DNA from: CAYZEZ01 sp964477295
GTDB taxonomy: Bacteria; Bacteroidota; Bacteroidia; Bacteroidales; SM23-62
NCBI GenBank assembly: GCA_964477295.1
Contig: CAYZEZ010000309.1
Span: 1-5,302, forward strand
Direction: 5' to 3'
Length of the DNA: 5,302 nt
Both the position numbers and the translations under genes were made by a program. The stretch's first letter is position 1. Every line of letters begins with the position of its first letter. Below, in pieces: positions 1 to 5,302 of this stretch. The notes beneath the pieces were generated by a model that was not told the DNA's origin, searched no databases, and was given only the letters and a program-made list of their open reading frames with translations.

Positions 1-596
1 ACCAGCAGCTCGATTTTAAATTTGAGATCTCTGATGCCAGGAAAATTGCCAGGACTCTTGTCGCTTTTTCAAATACCGATGGCGGAAAACTGTTGATTGG
101 TGTCAAGGACAATGGCAATATCACCGGGATATACTCGGATGAGGAGTATTACATGGTCGAGGCGGCCGCCCAGATGTATTGCAGGCCTGAGGTAAAATTT
201 ACAGTGATAAAATGGGATATATCAGGAAAATCCATCCTGGAAATAGATATCCCAAAAGCTTCAAAAAGACCTTTTTTTGCACTGAACGATGAGAATAAAT
301 GGATGGCCTATATACGCAGAAAAGACCAGAATTTACTGGCCAATAAAATATTACTGAAGGTCTGGGAAAAGGAGAACAGGAAAAAAGGCTCTATCCTCAG
401 GTATTCGGAAAAAGAGGAGATCCTGCTGCATTACCTGGAGCACCATGAACAGATTACCCTTTCAAAGTATTGCCGGATCGCCAGGATTTCAACTAAGATG
501 GCAGAAGAGATTTTATCCACCCTGATCTGTTTCCGCATCATTAAGATGGAGATCACAGAAAAGCTTACCTGTTTCTTTCTTCATAAACAGGAATAG
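1..596 (+). CDS. AlbA_2 / Schlafen-like (divergent AAA_4) domain protein, 5'-truncated
   Basis: The reading frame is open from the left edge (first full codon at position 3) to a TAG at 594-596, giving 197 visible residues; the true start lies outside the window. The visible N-terminus has the signature of the AlbA_2 family (Pfam PF04326): a 'LDFKFE' strand, then 'AFSNTDGG' at visible residues 21-28, then 'LLIGVKDNGNITG' at about 31-43. A second alpha/beta part with 'ILEIDIPKASKRPFF' and 'MAYIRRKDQN' fits the rest of that fold. The last 60 or so residues, from 'RYSEKEEILLHYLEHH', look like a winged helix. Proteins of this family are often called putative DNA-binding or transcriptional regulators, but the biochemical role of this short Bacteroidota form is not established. 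A TTG at 93 could be taken for a start, but the conserved motif begins upstream of it, so it is internal. The gene converges on purQ. Family assignment is firm; function is not. Confidence 0.85.
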   Translation, partial: QQLDFKFEISDARKIARTLVAFSNTDGGKLLIGVKDNGNITGIYSDEEYYMVEAAAQMYCRPEVKFTVIKWDISGKSILEIDIPKASKRPFFALNDENKWMAYIRRKDQNLLANKILLKVWEKENRKKGSILRYSEKEEILLHYLEHHEQITLSKYCRIARISTKMAEEILSTLICFRIIKMEITEKLTCFFLHKQE

Positions 597-609
597 ACCG
601 GTGCATTAC

Positions 610-768
610 TCAGGGTTTCTTCTTTTCAACCCTTTTAATTCCTGACACAATTAAACTGATTCTCTGGTTTGGCAGGTTAGAATAACCGGTAAGTTTTCCT
701 TTTTTGTTGAAGTTTTCAGACCTGGCAACGATAATGTCTTTAGCAATCCATTGTCCCAAAGGCAGTAT
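610..768 (-). other. 52-codon open stretch in frame behind the purQ stop, possible gene remnant
   Basis: Immediately after the purQ TAA (771-769 on the minus strand) the same frame stays open for 52 codons to a TGA at 612-610. The translation looks protein-like, with segments such as 'GQWIAKDIIVARSENF' and 'RISLIVSGIKRVEKKKP'. There is no ATG or GTG; the only possible initiators are ATA, CTG or TTG within the first four codons (TTG at 759-757 would give 49 aa). I do not recognise the sequence. A 52-codon run without a stop is not rare by chance, so this could be a decayed C-terminal fragment of another gene, an unannotated small gene, or nothing. The plus-strand terminator candidate overlaps its 3' end. 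Confidence 0.25.
612..640 (+). terminator. candidate Rho-independent terminator after the AlbA_2 gene
   Basis: A 6-bp perfect stem, AGGGTT (612-617) pairing with AACCCT (628-633), has a 10-nt loop and is followed by TTTTAATT. It begins 16 nt after the stop codon of the upstream plus-strand gene. The stem is short and only moderately GC-rich, and the loop is long, so the call is tentative. On the minus strand the hairpin is not followed by a T-tract, so it would not serve purQ in the same way. Confidence 0.4.
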
Positions 769-1458
769 TTAATTTAAATTCTTCAGAATTGACTCGAAGA
801 TCTTTCGTCCGTCGGTATTACCAAGCTCATCATCGGCTGCACGTTCAGGGTGGGGCATCATGCCAAAAACATTTTGCTGTTCATTGCAAATACCTGCAAT
901 GTTGTCGATGGTCCCGTTGGGATTTGCTTCTGCAGTAATAATACCATTTTCATTGCAATATCGGAATAATATCTGCCTGTTTTGCCGTAAAGTTTTGAGG
1001 GTTTCTTCATCTGCAAAATAGCGTCCTTCGGAATGGGCTATCGGGATTTTATAGGCTTTCACTTTATCGAGTCCGGAGGTTACCGTTGTTGAATCATTAT
1101 CCGGCATGATAAATACATTCCTGCAAATGAATAGCTGGTTGCTGTTGAGAAGCAATGTTCCGGGCAACAAACGGGCCTCACAGAGTATCTGGAACCCGTT
1201 GCATACGCCGAAAACGAATCCACCTTTGTCAGCAAATTCAATTACATTGTCCATGATAGGTGAATACCTCGCAATGGCCCCGGACCGAAGGTAATCGCCG
1301 TAAGAAAAGCCACCAGGCAATACAACAGCATCCACACCTTGCAGATCATTATCTTTATGCCACAGTTCAATCACTTCCTGATCCAATATATCCCGTAAAA
1401 CATAGATCATATCATGATCACAATTGGAACCGGGGAATATGACAACGCCAAATTTCAC
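769..1458 (-). CDS. purQ: phosphoribosylformylglycinamidine synthase, glutaminase subunit PurQ
   Basis: This 229-residue class I glutamine amidotransferase releases ammonia from glutamine for the FGAR to FGAM step of de novo purine synthesis. It acts in the cytoplasm in a complex with small-type PurL and PurS. The N-terminus 'MKFGVVIFPGSNCDHD', the oxyanion region 'PGGFSYGDYLRSGAIA' (48-63), the nucleophile motif 'GVCNGFQ' with Cys86, 'AHSEGRY' (141-147; Ser where HGEG is more usual) and 'MMPHPERA' with catalytic His203 and Glu205 are all present. Length matches stand-alone PurQ (about 225-230 aa), so it is not the glutaminase part of a large fused PurL. Translation starts at GTG (1458-1456), since the family N-terminus 'MKFGVV' begins exactly there. 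The leader is A-rich with no Shine-Dalgarno. purL and purS are not in the window, so the gene seems to stand alone here. It is transcribed divergently from cheR. Confidence 0.97.
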   Translation of the reverse strand: MKFGVVIFPGSNCDHDMIYVLRDILDQEVIELWHKDNDLQGVDAVVLPGGFSYGDYLRSGAIARYSPIMDNVIEFADKGGFVFGVCNGFQILCEARLLPGTLLLNSNQLFICRNVFIMPDNDSTTVTSGLDKVKAYKIPIAHSEGRYFADEETLKTLRQNRQILFRYCNENGIITAEANPNGTIDNIAGICNEQQNVFGMMPHPERAADDELGNTDGRKIFESILKNLN

Positions 1459-1552
1459 ACGTTTTATTTTTTAATTCAGAAACCGCCAGCTGACAGACAA
1501 ACCACTCGTCGCAATCGTTCTCGCATGAATAATTTAATCATCTCTGGCAATG

Positions 1553-1564
1553 AATCAATTGATT
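1553..1564. repeat. 12-bp perfect palindrome AATCAATTGATT
   Basis: The two halves AATCAA and TTGATT are exact reverse complements with no spacer. It lies about 95 bp upstream of the purQ start and 230 bp upstream of cheR, a plausible operator position. In AT-rich intergenic DNA a 12-bp palindrome can also arise by chance, so regulatory function is only a suggestion. Confidence 0.25.
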
Positions 1565-1624
1565 AGATTCTTCAAGCTCACTCCATGATTCGGATCTGGT
1601 GGTTAAAGATAGGAAAATAGTTGA

Positions 1625-1656
1625 TTTATGAACATGGATTTTAATTCGTAATTTTA
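1625..1656 (+). promoter_or_regulatory. weak Bacteroidota-type promoter match upstream of cheR
   Basis: TTTA (1625-1628), then 20 nt, then TAATTTTA (1649-1656) resembles the Bacteroidota -33/-7 consensus TTTG-N19-21-TAnnTTTG, missing the G in both boxes. Orientation and position suit transcription of cheR and the downstream sensor gene, with an untranslated leader of roughly 130 nt. It is a match by eye in AT-rich DNA and therefore weak. Confidence 0.22.
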
Positions 1657-1666
1657 GACGGATGAA

Positions 1667-1780
1667 ATGAAGATGATCTTTTCATCAAAGAAAGAATCTA
1701 TTGTCTGTCAGTTTACCAGCCTGAGACGAGCCGGCAGGATCTTAAATAATTTCACAAGTTTCGCGAGGCCAATTAATTAA
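1667..1780 (+). CDS. possible 37-residue leader ORF upstream of cheR
   Basis: An ATG at 1667 opens a 37-codon frame ending in TAA at 1778-1780, 15 nt before the cheR GTG. The product would begin 'MKMIFSSKKESIVCQF' and is strongly basic, with Lys and Arg spread through it. It starts only 10 nt after the weak promoter match, so on that model it would be nearly leaderless. No family is recognised and ORFs of this size are common by chance. It may be a translated leader peptide or spurious. Confidence 0.15.
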   Translation: MKMIFSSKKESIVCQFTSLRRAGRILNNFTSFARPIN

Positions 1781-1795
1781 ATTAAATAATTACGA

Positions 1796-2647
1796 GTGAA
1801 AGCTTCAGAAGAACATGAGGTTGGAGACGAGGATCTGCGAAAGTTTATTGATACTGTGAAAAGCTTGTCAGAGTATGATTTCTCTGACTATTCCGACAAA
1901 TCATTGAAGCGCCGTGTTGCAAAAATTTTACTGGATACAAAACTTACCATTCCTTCCCTGCTTATAAATATCAGTAGCAACAAGGATTTTTTGGAAGAAA
2001 TCGTAAAAAATATTACTGTTAATACAACTGAATTGTTTCGTGATCCACCCATCTGGAATACCCTGCGCCATGAAATATTACCTGCTTTTAAGAACAGATC
2101 TGAGATCCTGGTCTGGCATGCAGGCTGTTCAACCGGACAGGAAGTATATTCGATGCTAATCCTGCTTTACGAAATGGATCTCTTTCAAAAATCAAAGGTT
2201 TATGCCACAGACATTAATTCTGATGTTCTGACCTATGCAAGCGGGGGAATTTACAAGTATAATTTCAATGTCAACTACCTGGATAATTTTGATAAGGTTA
2301 TCAGGCAGGATATAAACGGAGGGCTGTTAGACGTGCCTTATTCGAAGTATTTTTCAATCGAAAAGGCCCGCGATCAGATCAGGATGCATCAATTCCTCCT
2401 TGAGAAGCCTGTATACAAAAAACAGGACCTTGTATCTGATCCCAATCCATTCCCTGTTACCTATGATATTATCATTTGCCGGAATGTTGTAATATACTTT
2501 AACTATGAGCTTCAGAATAAGGTTTTTAAGCTGTTTTACGATGGATTAAAGCCTGGCGGAAGTCTTTTGCTTGGTGCTCATGAAACAATTTTAGGTCCTG
2601 TATCAACTTTTTTTATTAAGAAAAATCAGGTCTATTATAAAAAATAA
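1796..2647 (+). CDS. cheR: CheR-type SAM-dependent protein-glutamate methyltransferase
   Basis: CheR enzymes transfer a methyl group from S-adenosylmethionine to glutamate side chains of chemoreceptors or other signalling proteins, in the cytoplasm. The 283-residue length is normal. The N-terminal helical CheR_N domain (about 10-75, 'LRKFIDTVKSL', 'SLKRRVAKIL') is followed by 'TTELFRDPP' (77-85), the SAM motif 'WHAGCSTGQEVYSM' (107-120), the acidic 'ATDI' (137-140), 'IICRNVVIYF' (226-235) and 'LKPGGSLLLG' with Glu263. All family landmarks are present, so it should be active. The start is GTG at 1796: an in-frame TAA at 1787 excludes earlier starts, and the A/T-rich leader has no Shine-Dalgarno. 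The next gene begins 35 bp after the stop on the same strand, suggesting an operon with the large membrane sensor. No MCP, CheB, CheA or CheW is in the window, so the substrate is unknown; the role may lie outside classical chemotaxis. Confidence 0.94.
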   Translation: MKASEEHEVGDEDLRKFIDTVKSLSEYDFSDYSDKSLKRRVAKILLDTKLTIPSLLINISSNKDFLEEIVKNITVNTTELFRDPPIWNTLRHEILPAFKNRSEILVWHAGCSTGQEVYSMLILLYEMDLFQKSKVYATDINSDVLTYASGGIYKYNFNVNYLDNFDKVIRQDINGGLLDVPYSKYFSIEKARDQIRMHQFLLEKPVYKKQDLVSDPNPFPVTYDIIICRNVVIYFNYELQNKVFKLFYDGLKPGGSLLLGAHETILGPVSTFFIKKNQVYYKK

Positions 2648-2659
2648 ACTATTTTAAAC

Positions 2660-2673
2660 ATTCAATATTGAAT
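2660..2673. repeat. 14-bp perfect palindrome between cheR and the sensor gene
   Basis: ATTCAATATTGAAT is an exact palindrome located 13 bp after the cheR stop and 9 bp before the sensor start. Its half-site ATTCAA resembles AATCAA in the palindrome at 1553-1564. It could be an operator for a second promoter inside the operon, or a chance event in AT-rich DNA. It lacks the GC content and T-tract of a terminator, so read-through from cheR is expected. Confidence 0.3.
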
Positions 2674-2682
2674 TCGGGCGAT

Positions 2683-5302
2683 ATGCTAATCCGAAAAATA
2701 CCTATAAGGTCACGATTCTTTCTATTATCCGTTTTTTCAGTATTATTATGGTTATTAGCCGGCATAATACTATTCAGTTACCTGGAATCTATAAGGCAGG
2801 ACCACCAGATCTCAATGAAAATCAATGCCCTTTCAGGTCAAGTATTACAGATGGAGAATTCCCTGCATGATATTCGCCAGCAAGATGTGCTGAGAAGTGA
2901 TTTTTACGAAACGGGGAACAGTGATTATATAAATCAGCTCAGTCAAATTTATATCAACACCTATAACCAGGTTAATGAATTAAAAACCATTCCCGGGTTC
3001 CGCAGGGTTCCGCTGATAACTCAAAAACTTAATAATCTCAGCAACTATCTGACCAGTTTGGATGGGATGGCGAAGGAGTTAATATCCAGGTTAAGAGAGC
3101 GCGGAAACAGTAATTATGGCCAACATAACCAGGTGACCGGACAATTACAGAATTTATATGATCTTACGAATCAAAACGGGCCAGCCGAATTGAAGAACCA
3201 GGTCAGCCAGCTCCAACGGTTGCTGAATGATTATCTACTCAAACCCAGCGTTATCAAGGCTCAGCAGCTGGGTGATCTTATGAGCCAGATTATTTCCTCC
3301 CTCGAAGCAGAATCCCATCGCGCCGGCACGTCGGTCAATAACTCTGAAATATCACGGATGCTGGCATCTGCAAGTGTCCTCCGGAATAGCCTGACGGAGC
3401 TGGCAGAACTGGATAAATCCATCGGTCACTCCATTTTTGAAGGCCTTCAGGGTGATATCCATCGAAACTTCGAGATCATTATTGAAGAGATTAAGACAAT
3501 GAACTACCTTGTTGATCTGAATTTTTCCAACCGGCAAAGAAGAGCAGGGTATGGTATATCGATATTTATCCTTCTGGCACTAATCTCAAGCGGACTTTGT
3601 ATTATTTTTCTTTCCCGTTCATTGCAACAACCCCTCAGCCGGTTAATGTCATTTATCCGGGAAATGGCACGCGGAAAGCTTCCTGATCCTTATCAATATA
3701 ATGGAAATGATGAATTTACCGGAATTGCTCATGACCTGAATACCTTATCGGGGAACCTGAAAGATAAAATACGTTTTACCTCGGAGATTGGCGTAAATGA
3801 AAATACTGACCTTCCCGAAATGCTCAGTGAAGAGGATGCACTGGGAAAAGCACTTCTCGATATGGGAGATCATTTACAATCCATCCAGGCAGAAGACCGA
3901 AAGCACAAAGCTGAATCAGAAAAACGGCGCTGGATTAATGAAGGCCTTGCAAAATTTGAAGAAATATTAAGGATCCACAGCAGTCACCTTGAAGTACTAG
4001 CCGACAATGTAATTAAAAACCTGGTTAAATACCTGAATGCCTCCGTTGGGGGTTTGTTCCTTACCAATCCCGGCTCCGGAGAAACCCTTGAACTTATTTC
4101 GGCCTTCGCTTACGACCGTAAGAAATACCTGAAAGATAAGTTCAGTTTGGGTGAAGGGCTCGTTGGCACATGTGCTATTGAAAAGCAAAAAATTTTCATC
4201 ACTGATGTCCCGGAAGATTATATCCGTATTTCTACAGGAATAGGTGATTCCAGGCCTAAAAGCCTGTTGCTCGTCCCGCTAAATCTTGAGGATGACCTGC
4301 TGGGAGTGATGGAAATTGCTTCTATGCTGATATTACAGGACCATGAGATAGAGTTTGTTGAAAAAATCGGGGAAAGCATAGCATCAGCTGTTTCATCTGC
4401 AAGAATAAATATGAGGACCAGCCAGTTGCTCGAACAATCACAGGAACAGGCCAGGGAAATGGCCGAGCAGGAAGAAAAGCTTCGCATGCAGATGGAAGAA
4501 TTGCAATCCACCCAGGAGGAGTCTGCCAGAAGAGAGTCTGAAATAACGGGTATCCTGAATGGGATCCATAATTCCTCGCTTGTAGCCGAATACAATATGA
4601 ATGAAGAACTCATTGAAATCAATGATAAGTTCCTGCTGCTGCTGGAAACCCACAGGGATCATATTCTCGGAAAAAAATACAACGAGATAATCGGTGTCAG
4701 CAGGCATACAGATGATTATAAGAAATTCTGGCAATCTCTCAGTAATGGAGAAACGATATCGAATGTAGAAAAAATAAAACTGGTTACCGGAAATGAGATC
4801 TGGTTAAGGCAAACCTATTCACCCATCCTGGACAAAGACGGGACCCCCTTTAAGGTCCTGAATATCGCTACCGACATATCAGAGACAATTCGCCAGCAGG
4901 AATCACTTAAAAGGCAGGCCAGTGAAATATCAAGGGCCAACGTGGAAATGCAGACCTTCAGCGATGCAGTGGACCAGGCCATTATTAAGTGCGTATATTC
5001 TCCTGCAGGCCAGATACTTGAATGTAACGAAAATTATGAAAACGTAACCGGGTATTCAGGGAAGGAGATGATTGGAAAGAATAACCGGATCTTCCTTCAG
5101 CGGTCAGAAAAAGATCAATTTGAAAAGATCTGGAACGATGTGGTCAAGAATAAGCCATACCGCGGAGTGATCAGGAGGTCAAAACCTACGGGAGACCAGA
5201 TCTGGATCATGTCGACCTTCACACCCGTTAAGGATGAAGACGGTACTATTTTTAAGGTTTATTTTCTGGGACAGGATATAACCGAAAGAAAATTGAAATA
5301 TC
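2683..5302 (+). CDS. large membrane sensor: TM - helical sensory domain - TM - HAMP - GAF - PAS - PAS, 3'-truncated
   Basis: The frame opened by ATG at 2683 runs without a stop to the right edge, giving 873 visible residues. A basic start (MLIRKIPIRSR) precedes TM1 (about 12-33). Residues 36-287 are an almost purely helical, Gln/Asn/Leu-rich extracytoplasmic domain. TM2 spans about 290-310. HAMP covers 311-363, followed by a HAMP-like linker (364-430), GAF (about 435-575; 'GEGLVGTCA' 490-498, 'LLLVPLNLEDDLLGVMEIAS' 528-547), a coiled coil (580-620, 'EEKLRMQMEELQSTQEE'), PAS 1 (about 622-740, ending 'NIATDISETIRQQE') and PAS 2 (about 755-870, ending 'FLGQDITERK'). The layout is typical of Bacteroidota sensor histidine kinases, often hybrid, but HisKA/HATPase or another output domain would lie past the edge, so kinase activity is inferred. 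ATG 2683 is chosen because the TM helix follows directly; TTG 2668 is possible, and TAA at 2638 limits the start. It is probably co-transcribed with cheR. Confidence 0.92.
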   Translation, partial: MLIRKIPIRSRFFLLSVFSVLLWLLAGIILFSYLESIRQDHQISMKINALSGQVLQMENSLHDIRQQDVLRSDFYETGNSDYINQLSQIYINTYNQVNELKTIPGFRRVPLITQKLNNLSNYLTSLDGMAKELISRLRERGNSNYGQHNQVTGQLQNLYDLTNQNGPAELKNQVSQLQRLLNDYLLKPSVIKAQQLGDLMSQIISSLEAESHRAGTSVNNSEISRMLASASVLRNSLTELAELDKSIGHSIFEGLQGDIHRNFEIIIEEIKTMNYLVDLNFSNRQRRAGYGISIFILLALISSGLCIIFLSRSLQQPLSRLMSFIREMARGKLPDPYQYNGNDEFTGIAHDLNTLSGNLKDKIRFTSEIGVNENTDLPEMLSEEDALGKALLDMGDHLQSIQAEDRKHKAESEKRRWINEGLAKFEEILRIHSSHLEVLADNVIKNLVKYLNASVGGLFLTNPGSGETLELISAFAYDRKKYLKDKFSLGEGLVGTCAIEKQKIFITDVPEDYIRISTGIGDSRPKSLLLVPLNLEDDLLGVMEIASMLILQDHEIEFVEKIGESIASAVSSARINMRTSQLLEQSQEQAREMAEQEEKLRMQMEELQSTQEESARRESEITGILNGIHNSSLVAEYNMNEELIEINDKFLLLLETHRDHILGKKYNEIIGVSRHTDDYKKFWQSLSNGETISNVEKIKLVTGNEIWLRQTYSPILDKDGTPFKVLNIATDISETIRQQESLKRQASEISRANVEMQTFSDAVDQAIIKCVYSPAGQILECNENYENVTGYSGKEMIGKNNRIFLQRSEKDQFEKIWNDVVKNKPYRGVIRRSKPTGDQIWIMSTFTPVKDEDGTIFKVYFLGQDITERKLKY

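Larger units (their letters stand above)
1490..1711. repeat. 11-bp inverted repeat pair (CTGACAGACAA / TTGTCTGTCAG)
   Basis: CTGACAGACAA at 1490-1500 is matched exactly, in inverted orientation, by TTGTCTGTCAG at 1701-1711, enclosing 200 bp of the purQ-cheR spacer. The match does not extend further on either side. No flanking direct duplication is evident, so a miniature transposable element is not supported. Paired operator sites or chance are alternatives. Confidence 0.35.
1459..1795. other. divergent intergenic region between purQ and cheR
   Basis: This stretch of 337 bp lies between the divergent starts of purQ and cheR and contains no convincing gene. It holds a weak promoter match facing cheR (1625-1656), a perfect 12-bp palindrome (1553-1564), two inverted 11-bp copies of CTGACAGACAA (1490-1500 and 1701-1711) and a possible 37-codon ORF (1667-1780). 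I found no TAnnTTTG-type promoter facing purQ and no tRNA-like or riboswitch-like fold. The last 30 bases before cheR are almost pure A/T, which in Bacteroidota often marks the ribosome-loading region. Confidence 0.6.

Noticed and set aside
93..596. Complete 167-residue gene starting at TTG 93
   Set aside because: The conserved AlbA_2 motif starts upstream of position 93 and the frame is open to the left edge, so the gene is truncated by the window instead.
675..706. Hairpin GGTTA-GAA-TAACC followed by a T-rich stretch as a second terminator
   Set aside because: The stem is only 5 bp and AT-containing, and the T-run starts several bases after it; the hairpin at 612-633 is a better and closer candidate.
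1106..1442. Two overlapping plus-strand open frames (62 and 60 codons) opposite purQ
   Set aside because: They are antisense shadows of a strongly conserved gene and their translations show no family features.
1661..1686. GATGAAA / TTTCATC inverted repeat as a leader hairpin
   Set aside because: It is only 7 bp, AT-rich and has a 12-nt loop; a weak structure expected by chance.
1490..1711. Miniature transposable element
   Set aside because: There is no target-site duplication, the terminal match stops at 11 bp, and no second copy can be seen in the window.
3352..4734. Four minus-strand open frames of 61 to 134 codons
   Set aside because: All lie opposite the HAMP-GAF-PAS sensor, whose domain motifs on the plus strand are clear; the Ser/Cys-rich translations are typical antisense artefacts.

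Overview
The window looks like chromosomal DNA from a Bacteroidota bacterium, probably a free-living or environmental member. The evidence is indirect. Start codons sit behind A/T-rich stretches without a Shine-Dalgarno motif, and base composition is moderately AT-rich. The large sensor protein has the HAMP / GAF / 'EEKLR..MEELQ.TQEE' coiled coil / PAS layout that is very common in that phylum. No mobile element, tRNA, rRNA or CRISPR array is visible.

Layout: (1) Positions 1-596, plus strand, hold the 3' part of an AlbA_2 (Schlafen-type, divergent AAA_4) domain gene with a likely winged-helix tail; its 5' end lies outside the window. (2) Positions 597-768 form a convergent intergenic strip with a candidate terminator for gene 1. 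On the minus strand it also has an unexplained 52-codon open stretch in frame with purQ, directly after the purQ stop. (3) Positions 769-1458, minus strand, encode a complete PurQ, the glutaminase subunit of FGAM synthase. (4) Positions 1459-1795 are a divergent intergenic region holding a weak Bacteroidota-type promoter match, a 12-bp palindrome, an 11-bp inverted repeat pair and a possible 37-codon leader ORF. (5) Positions 1796-2647, plus strand, encode a complete CheR-type methyltransferase. (6) From 2683 to beyond the right edge, plus strand, runs one uninterrupted frame (873 codons visible). It encodes a large membrane sensor: TM, about 250 residues of helical extracytoplasmic domain, TM, HAMP, HAMP-like linker, GAF, coiled coil, PAS, PAS.

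How they work together: cheR and the sensor gene are 35 bp apart on the same strand and are probably co-transcribed as a signal-transduction module. No MCP, CheA, CheW or CheB is visible, so the target of the methyltransferase is open. The sensor's output domain (histidine kinase or other) lies beyond the window. purQ is a housekeeping gene read divergently and has no evident functional link to this module. I see no clear-cut novel system. The most interesting points are the CheR/sensor pairing, the long helical sensory domain, the tandem HAMP-like linker and the orphan open frame behind purQ.
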